Of a DNA stretch of 8,404 nucleotides, positions 1-4,855 are shown in pieces. Origin of the DNA: an uncultured Eubacteriales bacterium (GTDB lineage: Bacteria; Bacillota; Clostridia; Oscillospirales; CAG-272). The notes beneath the pieces are model-generated. The model saw only the letters and a list, made by a program, of their open reading frames with translations, did no database searches and was not told the origin of the DNA. The first letter of the stretch is position 1; each line of letters begins with the position of its first letter. The stretch covers positions 1 through 8,404 of the forward strand of contig USPP01000052.1 of assembly GCA_900556615.1 (NCBI GenBank), given 5' to 3'. The translations under genes were made by a program, and so were the position numbers.

Positions 1-344
1 AAATTTTTACCGGCAGGTCTGGTTATCCCGGGATGTGCTTGGTCGGCATCAAGAGCGGGACCGATCAATGTAATGGTATTATTTGTATAGTCGACAATTT
101 CGGTTGTAGGATAATCTTCCTGGCCCAGTCGGTTAACGACGCAATGAGTCAGCGTCACGTTGCCCCCGGGGTTAGAGGAAACGGTGCCCTCCAAAGTAGC
201 GACAGGTTTCAATGAACCATCTTCATTTGTTTCGGTTGAAGTAAAGGTCTGAATAGCTTCGATTTTTTTGGTTGCCGCTGTCATACTGACAGTCAGAGAT
301 ACCAGCATCAGTATGCTGAGTAAACATACACCGATTTTTTTCAT
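1..344 (-). CDS. Secreted protein of unknown function (N-terminal part, cut by window edge)
   Basis: The minus strand is open from an ATG at 344 down to the window edge with no stop, giving 114 codons. The product begins MKKIGVCLLSILMLVSLTVS, a typical Sec signal peptide: two lysines, a hydrophobic core of about 16 residues, and a likely signal peptidase I site near MTAA (residues 21-24). There is no lipobox cysteine at the cleavage region. The mature part is rich in Thr, Asn and Gly, as in extracellular or cell-surface proteins (for example GGNVTLTHCVVN). I recognise no family. A purine-rich AGAGAGG lies 11 nt before the ATG and is an acceptable though rather distant ribosome binding site. 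The gene is co-directional with the solute-binding lipoprotein but about 510 bp away, with hairpins and a mobile element between, so co-transcription is doubtful. The signal peptide is clear; the function is unknown. Confidence 0.75.
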   Translation of the reverse strand, partial: MKKIGVCLLSILMLVSLTVSMTAATKKIEAIQTFTSTETNEDGSLKPVATLEGTVSSNPGGNVTLTHCVVNRLGQEDYPTTEIVDYTNNTITLIGPALDADQAHPGITRPAGKN

Positions 345-448
345 AATAGTTATAGCCTCTCTTTTTGTTATTTTTTTAATATAGCCAATTGCAAAACTGC
401 GTTTTACAACTGAGAACCGTGCAGTGGAAATACGCGCGCTTATCTCCT

Positions 449-475
449 GAGGCAAAAATCAAGGATTTTTGCCTC
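449..475. repeat. Perfect 12-bp stem-loop
   Basis: The arms at 449-460 (GAGGCAAAAATC) and 464-475 (GATTTTTGCCTC) are perfectly complementary around a 3-nt loop, AAG. Neither strand has a U-run after the stem, so it is not a standard intrinsic terminator. It may be a leader structure of the secreted-protein gene or a small repeated palindrome. Confidence 0.6.
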
Positions 476-514
476 TCCCCCTCGGCGAGTGGTTCATTTT
501 GCTCGTCTTAAGAA

Positions 515-543
515 TTTTTTCGTCGGCAAAGCCATCGAAAAAA
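515..543. repeat. Stem-loop with internal 2x2 mismatch
   Basis: The arms 515-522 (TTTTTTCG) and 536-543 (CGAAAAAA) pair. After a 2x2 mismatch, an inner GGC/GCC (525-527 with 531-533) closes an AAA loop. It could be a weak terminator or a regulatory hairpin. No partner gene decides its direction. Confidence 0.4.
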
Positions 544-679
544 CGGATTTTATTATAAATCATTGACTTTTACAATCGGATATTATTTTTTATATCGCAA
601 ATCCACTCTATGTTACTCAAATTATTTTAACCCGTATTTTCGGAGGGATTTCGAATCCGGTTCGGCAATAATAACTTAA

Positions 680-855
680 GGTAAAACCCCCCATTTACCT
701 CTGACGCCTTGGCGGCGCATATGCTTGCGTATTTCCCGGCATTCGTCTCAAACTTTGCCGGCAGAGGACGCTCTTGCCTCCTCAAATTATTTGAACTTAA
801 ACTGCTGAAAAATCCGACGAGATATCTGCACTTCCGGAGTTGTGAAGTGCTTGCC
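680..855 (-). mobile_element. MITE-like element D, abutting the lipoprotein stop codon
   Basis: This 176-bp segment is a diverged relative of elements A, B and C. On the plus strand it carries CTGCTGAAAAATCC (802-815), matching CTGACGAAAAATCT in A and B, and TTTCCCGGCATTCGTCTCAA (732-751), matching TTTCCGTCATTCGTCACAA in A (4182-4200). On the minus strand it shares GAGGAGGCAAGAG and the following CTGCCG block with C, and both have ACGCAAGC or ATGCAAGC nearer the other end. Its ends, read inward, are GGCAAGCAC and GGTAAAACC, loosely like C's GGCAACACC. The flanking tetranucleotides are TTAA (676-679) and GTAA read on the minus strand (856-859), an imperfect duplication. The first element base follows the TAA stop of the lipoprotein gene directly. 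Homology to C and A is clear by eye; the exact ends are inferred. Confidence 0.65.
828..850 (-). terminator. Hairpin just after the lipoprotein gene, within element D
   Basis: GCACTTC (828-834) and GAAGTGC (844-850) form a 7-bp stem with a 9-nt loop, starting 6 nt after the lipoprotein stop. No U-run follows directly; a T5 stretch comes about 17 nt beyond it on the minus strand. It may protect or terminate the mRNA. Element C has a hairpin of different sequence at the equivalent place. Confidence 0.35.
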
Positions 856-2337
856 TTACTTAGACTGCGGATTATTTTGCAGCGCCTTGAAATAATCCTG
901 GAAGTCCTTGAGCGTCTGTTTATAATAGGTTTCGTTTGCTCCCCACCAGGTTGCCGCGCTATCGGAGGAAGCCGCGAGGTCAAAGAGACGGTCGTTTATA
1001 TATCCGAGATTGGAACCGTTGACAAAAGCGAAGTCATAATATACTTTGGAAAGAATCAGATCAATCATTTCCGGCATTTTTTCGTCTCTTTGGAAACGGT
1101 TTTTGAAATTGATTTCCAAGAAAGCATATCTGACAGAGCGGTAGCTTTCGGCATTCAGAGCCTCCAAAATAACTGCACTCATTGTCGGATCGTCGGCGGT
1201 TTTGAGGATTGACTGATAATAAGTACCGTGATTAAAAGCGATATAGTCTTCCTGATTCTCATCAAAGAGGGGAATCGGTACCAAAGCCCAGTTGTCCGCG
1301 TCGGCAAGACCGTGATTCACATCGTAAAGACAACTCAGGCTAAACAGAATTTGCCCGTTGTTGAACATATTGCCAACCGCTCCATTGACCACGACCGACG
1401 GGTCGTGGCAGAAGGACTGTAATTTTTCGAAAACGGAAAGAAATTTATCATTGTAAAAGCCATATTCCCATTCCCCGTCTGCGCTAAGCGTCGTCATCTT
1501 AATGCCGGATGAATAGAATAATCCGCGGATGGGTATGGTCCAGATTGTCGTACCTATAACGGCGTCTTCTTCCGGTGTTGCAGTGCCGTCCGCATTGCTG
1601 TCGGTCCAAGCCTGACGCGAATAATCGAGAAGCTTATCCAGCGTCCATTCTCTGTCTTCTACCATCTTATAGAATTGATCTGTGGTGGTTCCCAGTCCTT
1701 CCAGAAGCGCTCTGTCATAGAAAACAGCGTGAGTCTGAAGCACAAATTCCATAGAGAGGGCACCGACCGCACTGTAAAGCTGTCCCCAAAGCTCGGCATT
1801 GTTATTCCATCCCTCAGACCAATAAGGCTGTGAAAAATCGATAATATCGTCATAGTCATGCAGATTCAGGTAATAACCTCCGGTCTCGATTCCCATCCAA
1901 TAATCGGGAAATACCGCATCATAATCGCCCAATCCGCTTGCAATCACACCTGCAATATGATTCCCCCATTGACCGGGATCGTTGTTTCCTATTTCGACAA
2001 CCTGAAGATTTACTCCGAATCTGTCTTCAATCATACGGTTCCGTTTATAAACTGCCTCGCTGTAAACATCCTCTCCGGGACCGTCTACAATAAACTGCGG
2101 TTTTTTATCGCTCCAGATAAGCATAACGAAGTCTGCGTCTTTAAAGTCGTATTCTCCCAAATTGTCCACATATTGTTTTTCTGTACCGGCAGCAGTCACG
2201 GTTCCGCTGCCGTTCGTGTTACTTCCCGCATCGGAACTGTCATCTCTTCCTTTTTCTCCCGGTGTACAGGCGGCAAGAACGAAAGCCGTACTGATAACGG
2301 AAGCAAAAAGCAGGGATAGAATTTTTTTGTGTTTCAT
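856..2337 (-). CDS. Extracellular solute-binding lipoprotein (ABC-type, probably carbohydrate-related)
   Basis: The chosen start is the ATG at 2337, five bases after a strong AAGGAGG (2343-2349). An in-frame ATG at 2355 would add MKKEDD but lacks a ribosome binding site and would contain the Shine-Dalgarno itself. The 493-residue product opens with a signal peptide ending in the lipobox LAAC (Cys24), so it should be lipid-anchored on the outer face of the membrane. A Gly/Ser/Thr/Asp-rich linker follows (about 25-52). The mature part resembles the large solute-binding proteins expanded in Clostridia: YDFKDADFVMLIW, then EAVYKRNRMIEDRFGVNLQV (95-114), an Asp/Tyr/Trp-rich middle, and a C-terminal half with VPIPLFDENQEDYIAF. 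Specific ligand contacts cannot be read from sequence. No permease or ATPase gene lies in the window, so it may be an orphan receptor or serve a distant importer. The family call is firm; the ligand is unknown. Confidence 0.85.
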   Translation of the reverse strand: MKHKKILSLLFASVISTAFVLAACTPGEKGRDDSSDAGSNTNGSGTVTAAGTEKQYVDNLGEYDFKDADFVMLIWSDKKPQFIVDGPGEDVYSEAVYKRNRMIEDRFGVNLQVVEIGNNDPGQWGNHIAGVIASGLGDYDAVFPDYWMGIETGGYYLNLHDYDDIIDFSQPYWSEGWNNNAELWGQLYSAVGALSMEFVLQTHAVFYDRALLEGLGTTTDQFYKMVEDREWTLDKLLDYSRQAWTDSNADGTATPEEDAVIGTTIWTIPIRGLFYSSGIKMTTLSADGEWEYGFYNDKFLSVFEKLQSFCHDPSVVVNGAVGNMFNNGQILFSLSCLYDVNHGLADADNWALVPIPLFDENQEDYIAFNHGTYYQSILKTADDPTMSAVILEALNAESYRSVRYAFLEINFKNRFQRDEKMPEMIDLILSKVYYDFAFVNGSNLGYINDRLFDLAASSDSAATWWGANETYYKQTLKDFQDYFKALQNNPQSK

Positions 2338-2342
2338 GTCAT

Positions 2343-2349
2343 CCTCCTT
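2343..2349 (-). promoter_or_regulatory. Ribosome binding site that fixes the lipoprotein start
   Basis: Read on the minus strand this is AAGGAGG with a 5-nt spacer to the ATG at 2337. It argues against the longer start at 2355. Confidence 0.85.
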
Positions 2350-2398
2350 TTTCATTTGAATTTTGCTTCCCTGTTATTTTATCACGTAAATAACATAT

Positions 2399-2427
2399 AT
2401 TGTATATGCATATCGATGATAACTCAA
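2399..2427 (-). promoter_or_regulatory. Candidate promoter of the lipoprotein gene
   Basis: On the minus strand, TTGAGT (2422-2427) and TACAAT (2399-2404) are 17 nt apart, giving a leader of roughly 55 nt. A second candidate is the extended -10 TGATAAAAT ending at 2376, with a poor -35. AT-rich palindromes nearby (ATATGCATAT at 2404-2413; TTATTT/AAATAA arms at 2374-2379 and 2387-2392) could be operator-like, but no regulator is identified. Confidence 0.35.
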
Positions 2428-2606
2428 TATTTAATAAGGATTCGTTTATTGATAATGCGGAATTAAGATAGAAATTTGAAGAAAAATTTGTACAGTCTGC
2501 TTGATATTATCCCATATCTTTTCAAAGGATTTTGGGGCGGAAGTATCGGGTTTTTTTAGATCCTTTCGAGCAAGCACCGTTTTATGCGGAAATTGGTGAA
2601 AAACTG
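2428..2606. other. Divergent intergenic DNA, no gene seen
   Basis: This lies between the lipoprotein and prfB promoter regions. No ORF of note is present. It holds small inverted repeats: GATAT/ATATC at 2503-2518, and AAAGGAT/ATCCTTT at 2524-2530 and 2560-2566 with a long T-rich loop. None is strong enough to name. Confidence 0.4.
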
Positions 2607-2634
2607 TTTACAAATTTCTAAAATCTGTTATAAT
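2607..2634 (+). promoter_or_regulatory. Strong sigma-A-type promoter of prfB
   Basis: TTTACA (2607-2612) and a perfect TATAAT (2629-2634) are 16 nt apart. An extended -10 TG at 2626-2627 stands one base before the TATAAT. The predicted transcription start is about 2641, right at the ATG of a leader ORF (2642) and about 74 nt before the prfB start. Confidence 0.75.
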
Positions 2635-2641
2635 AATATAT

Positions 2642-2731
2642 ATGAGAAAAAATATGCCGTTTTCTGCGCTCCCGAACGACAGAAACGGTATGATGGCTAT
2701 ATTGGGAGGACACATTGATTATTCAGCTTGA
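2642..2731 (+). CDS. Possible 29-codon leader ORF overlapping prfB, ending in tandem UGA
   Basis: From the ATG at 2642 the frame reads MRKNMPFSALPNDRNG and onward for 29 codons, stopping at TGA (2729-2731), which is followed at once by a second TGA (2732-2734). The predicted transcription start lies within a base or so of this ATG, so translation would be leaderless; there is no Shine-Dalgarno. The ORF runs over the prfB ribosome binding site and start codon, and prfB is in the +1 frame relative to it. UGA is the stop read by RF2, which makes a regulatory link to prfB attractive but unproven. A chance ORF is equally possible given its size. Confidence 0.25.
   Translation: MRKNMPFSALPNDRNGMMAILGGHIDYSA
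2704..2709 (+). promoter_or_regulatory. Ribosome binding site supporting the TTG start of prfB
   Basis: GGGAGG with a 5-nt spacer leads to TTG at 2715. No in-frame ATG exists near the N-terminus; the first internal Met is residue 86. TTG is therefore the start. Confidence 0.8.
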
Positions 2732-3827
2732 TGAGGCGAAACGCACGCTCAATTCCGCGAGAGAACCAATTGCGGACTTGCGGAACGCACTTCGTGTAGA
2801 CGATCTTGAAATACAAATACAGGAGCTTGAGGCGAAAACGCTGATTCCGGATTTCTGGTCACAGCCTGATTCCGGGAAAATACTCCAGTCGATAAAGGAT
2901 AAAAAAGCAACGGTAGAAGAGTATCATGAGCTTTGCAGAAAGCTTGAGGATACCTATCTTCTCTGTGATATGGGAATAGAAGAAAATGATGAGAGCGTCG
3001 TCGAAGAAGTTCTTGCCGATGTGAAGGACGTGCTTGAAACGGCGGAAAGAATGAGGCTTGAAACGCTGCTCAGCGGGGAGTACGACCGAAATAATGCCAT
3101 TCTCTCCTTTCACCCCGGAGCGGGAGGAACCGAAGCGCAGGATTGGGCGCAGATGCTTTACCGAATGTACACAAGATGGGGGGAGAGCCACGGATATAAC
3201 GTAAAGCTTCTTGATTGGCTCGACGGAGATGAAGCCGGTCTTAAGAGCGCGACGGTTATGATAGAAGGACTTAATGCTTACGGCTTTTTAAAAAGCGAAA
3301 ACGGCGTTCACCGCCTTGTGCGCGTTTCCCCGTTTGATGCGTCGGGAAGACGCCATACCTCTTTTGCTTCTGTCGAAGTGATGCCGGAATTTGACGATAT
3401 GAATAATGATATCGAGATTCGGGATGAGGATATTGAGGTTACCGCTCACCGTTCTTCAGGCGCAGGCGGACAGCATATCAATAAAACCGACTCTGCAATA
3501 AGAATACTTCATAAGCCTACCGGTATTGTCGTCGGTTGTCAGACGCAAAGAAGCCAGCTTCAAAACAAGGATTATGCGATGAAGATGCTGAAATCAAAGC
3601 TTATGGAGATTAAACAGCGCGAAAACCTACAGAAAATTGACGATATCAAGGGAGTAAAAACCGATATCGAATGGGGGGCGCAGATAAGGTCCTATGTTTT
3701 TATGCCTTATACCCTTGCGAAAGATGCCCGTACCGGCTATGAGGATAGCGATATCGGCTCGGTTATGGACGGAAATATTGACGGCTTTATAAACGCTTAT
3801 CTGAAAATGAACAGCTCCAAGAGCTGA
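2715..3827 (+). CDS. prfB: Peptide chain release factor 2 (RF2)
   Basis: RF2 recognises UGA and UAA stop codons in the ribosomal A site and triggers hydrolysis of peptidyl-tRNA. The 370-residue length is normal for the family. Visible hallmarks are the SPF codon-recognition tripeptide (205-207, in LVRVSPFDASGRRHTSF), the catalytic GGQ (251-253, in SSGAGGQHINKTDSA), and the family block WGAQIRSYV (320-328). The start is TTG after a strong ribosome binding site. Most bacteria encode RF2 with an early in-frame UGA bypassed by +1 frameshifting at about codon 26. Here that place reads GCA CTT CGT GTA GAC (A25-L-R-V-D29), with no UGA and no slippery CUU-UGA-C, so the protein comes from one uninterrupted frame. 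The promoter is at 2607-2634. A small membrane protein follows after 18 bp, suggesting one operon. Identification is certain. Confidence 0.97.
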   Translation: MIIQLDEAKRTLNSAREPIADLRNALRVDDLEIQIQELEAKTLIPDFWSQPDSGKILQSIKDKKATVEEYHELCRKLEDTYLLCDMGIEENDESVVEEVLADVKDVLETAERMRLETLLSGEYDRNNAILSFHPGAGGTEAQDWAQMLYRMYTRWGESHGYNVKLLDWLDGDEAGLKSATVMIEGLNAYGFLKSENGVHRLVRVSPFDASGRRHTSFASVEVMPEFDDMNNDIEIRDEDIEVTAHRSSGAGGQHINKTDSAIRILHKPTGIVVGCQTQRSQLQNKDYAMKMLKSKLMEIKQRENLQKIDDIKGVKTDIEWGAQIRSYVFMPYTLAKDARTGYEDSDIGSVMDGNIDGFINAYLKMNSSKS

Positions 3828-3845
3828 AAATAACGGAGGACGGTT

Positions 3846-4139
3846 ATGTTTAAACAAACGAGATTTTATTTGGGACTTATGCTCATTGTACAGTCGGTGT
3901 CTTGCTTTTTTCTTGTGATATGCTTCCTTTTTAAAGATAAAAAGAATACTGCCGGACCGTTTACCATACTCGGACTTATCAGCGCAATAGGCGGAGCGAT
4001 CCTTGTTTCGGATAAAATAAGAGAACGTTTTGATGACGATTCCATCATCGAAGCGATGAACGATATCTGTGACGATAAAAACGCTGTGAAGCATGAGATT
4101 CCGGTAGACGATACCGCTGATGAGACAGAATTCAATTAA
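3846..4139 (+). CDS. Small membrane protein of unknown function, two predicted helices
   Basis: This 97-residue protein starts at an ATG five bases after GGAGGA (3835-3840) and 18 bp after the prfB stop, so it is probably in the prfB transcript. Two hydrophobic segments are visible, about residues 8-29 (LGLMLIVQSVSCFFLVICFLF) and 38-55 (PFTILGLISAIGGAILVS), joined by a short basic loop, KDKKN. The C-terminal 40 residues are soluble and strongly acidic (for example ERFDDDSIIEAMNDICDD). I do not recognise a family; it resembles generic small Clostridia membrane proteins. Its TAA stop (4137-4139) is part of the TTAA that flanks mobile element A, so the element begins on the next base. The ribosome binding site and operon spacing support it as a real gene; a shadow ORF on the other strand lacks such support. 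Confidence 0.75.
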   Translation: MFKQTRFYLGLMLIVQSVSCFFLVICFLFKDKKNTAGPFTILGLISAIGGAILVSDKIRERFDDDSIIEAMNDICDDKNAVKHEIPVDDTADETEFN

Positions 4140-4298
4140 GGGCACCTCTAAAAATTCACTGCCCAAATCCGGCTCGATCTGTTTCCGTCATTCGTCACAA
4201 AGATCCTTGATAGATGGATACTCTGTCTGCGGAATTTTTGTTTAGACTGACGAAAAATCTCTTTGCCGTCTATGTACACTGAATTATTAGAGGTCCCC
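4140..4298. mobile_element. MITE-like element A (159 bp)
   Basis: The ends are imperfect inverted repeats. The left end is GGGCACCTCTAAAAATTCA; the right end, read on the minus strand, is GGGGACCTCTAATAATTCA. Over 22 bases 19 match. A 4-bp direct repeat TTAA flanks it (4136-4139 and 4299-4302). Element B, about 390 bp downstream of its right end, is a near-identical second copy in the same orientation. There is no complete ORF and no transposase. The subterminal motifs TTTCCGTCAT (4182-4191) and CTGACGAAAAATCT (4247-4260) are shared with C. It fits a non-autonomous transposable element. Confidence 0.8.
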
Positions 4299-4302
4299 TT
4301 AA

Positions 4303-4460
4303 GGCAACACCGCACAATGATTGTTGTGCAGTTGCGCCGCCAGATTTTTCGTCAGATAATACCAATTGAGGAGGCAAGAGAGACTCCCCTGCCGACGAAA
4401 GTTGTGAAGTATGACGGAAAAGATGCAAGCAAATGTGCATGTCCACCCCGCGGTGTTGCC
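4303..4460. mobile_element. MITE-like element C (158 bp), a second family abutting A
   Basis: The ends are a perfect inverted repeat, GGCAACACCGC (4303-4313) and GCGGTGTTGCC (4450-4460), extended to 15 bp by flanking TTAA (4299-4302 and 4461-4464). The left TTAA is the same one that ends element A, so A and C are back to back. Its terminal repeats differ from those of A and B, but AGATTTTTCGTCAG (4342-4355) is the exact reverse complement of the motif in A and B, about 39 bases from the corresponding end. TATGACGGAAAA (4410-4421) matches their other subterminal motif, and the two motifs are 57 bp apart in both C and B. A small hairpin, GCACAA/TTGTGC, lies at 4312-4329. Confidence 0.75.
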
Positions 4461-4480
4461 TTAAAAAGAGATGAGAATCA

Positions 4481-4516
4481 GGCAGTGTTAAAAAGTCACG
4501 ATTTTTCAGCACTGCC
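4481..4516. repeat. Palindromic hairpin, GGCAGTG/CACTGCC
   Basis: The arms 4481-4487 and 4510-4516 are perfectly complementary, and a further AAAA/TTTT pairing inside gives a stem of about 14 bp with a small defect. It has the look of a REP-like palindrome. No U-run follows. Confidence 0.55.
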
Positions 4517-4606
4517 GTGAATGGTTCCCCGTCGGCTATATCTGCCGGCATTTTGTCTAAGAGCAAGTAAAATCGATTGTGTTTCGGAACAAAACCGGAG
4601 CATGGA

Positions 4607-4637
4607 GGCTGTAAAGAACCTCGGGTTTTTGACAGCC
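4607..4637 (+). repeat. Stem-loop with TCG loop
   Basis: GGCTGT (4607-4612) pairs with ACAGCC (4632-4637). AAAGAACC (4613-4620) pairs with GGTTTTTG (4624-4631) apart from one mismatch and one G-U. The loop is TCG. CTTTCCTTT follows on the plus strand, so it could act as a weak terminator. Confidence 0.5.
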
Positions 4638-4651
4638 CTTTCCTTTATCCT

Positions 4652-4681
4652 CCGGAATATCTTTTACAGCGGTGATTCCGG
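4652..4681. repeat. Inverted repeat CCGGAAT/ATTCCGG
   Basis: Perfect 7-bp arms at 4652-4658 and 4675-4681 enclose a 16-nt loop, just before element B. Confidence 0.4.
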
Positions 4682-4691
4682 TAATGATTAT

Positions 4692-4851
4692 GGGCACCTT
4701 TAAAAATTCACTGTACAAATCCGGCTCGATCTGTTTTCCGTCATTCATCACAAAAATTCTTGACAGATATATACTCTGCCTGCGGAATTTTTGTTTTGAC
4801 TGACGAAAAATCTCTTTGCCGTCTGTGTACACTGAATTATTAGAGGTCCCC
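4692..4851. mobile_element. MITE-like element B (160 bp), second copy of A
   Basis: It is nearly identical to element A in the same orientation, with scattered substitutions and a one-base length difference. The terminal inverted repeat extends to about 26 bp with four mismatches, running on into CACTGTACA at the left and CAGTGTACA at the right (minus strand). It is flanked by the direct repeat TTAT (4688-4691 and 4852-4855). This differs from A's TTAA, so each copy has its own target duplication and B arose by transposition rather than local duplication. There is no transposase gene. Confidence 0.82.
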
Positions 4852-4855
4852 TTAT

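Larger units (their letters stand above)
345..679. other. Gene-free interval with hairpins
   Basis: No coding region is supported on either strand. It holds two stem-loops (449-475 and 515-543), a weak -10-like TATATT on the minus strand at 378-383 without a good -35, and AT-rich DNA at 541-640. The stretch 426-440 (GGAAATACGC followed by GC) resembles a motif in element D, so a degraded relative may lie here. On the minus strand the interval would be the leader of the secreted-protein gene if transcription starts upstream of the hairpins. Confidence 0.5.
4465..4687. other. Spacer between elements C and B, with hairpins
   Basis: No gene is supported here; the small ORFs run into the flanking repeats and have no ribosome binding site. 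The 223 bp hold three separate stem-loops listed individually. This looks like accumulated repeat DNA rather than unique sequence, but no second copy is present in the window. Confidence 0.5.

Noticed and set aside
640..670. A tRNA T-arm-like string (GGATTTCGAATCCGG) suggesting a tRNA end or attachment site
   Set aside because: The five stem pairs do not form with a 7-base loop, and no acceptor, anticodon or D arm can be found.
709..1212. A 167-codon plus-strand ORF over the lipoprotein end
   Set aside because: It is antisense to a clear lipoprotein gene and element D, and has no ribosome binding site.
2704..2734. A variant +1 frameshift joining the leader ORF to prfB
   Set aside because: The shift would need tRNA-Ala to move from GCU to CUU. 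The Shine-Dalgarno-like sequence is too far from the UGA, and prfB already has its own start and complete N-terminus.
3627..4166. A 179-codon minus-strand ORF across the prfB end and the small membrane protein
   Set aside because: It overlaps two well-supported plus-strand genes, and its first codons come from element A's terminal repeat.
4263..4520. An 85-codon ORF across elements A and C
   Set aside because: It starts inside one element, crosses into another, has no ribosome binding site, and its residues are explained by shared repeat DNA. The residual coding idea is kept as a low-interest finding.
4140..4855. A CRISPR array, suggested by repeated sequence
   Set aside because: There are only a few copies of about 160 bp with terminal inverted repeats and target duplications, not short regular repeats with unique spacers.
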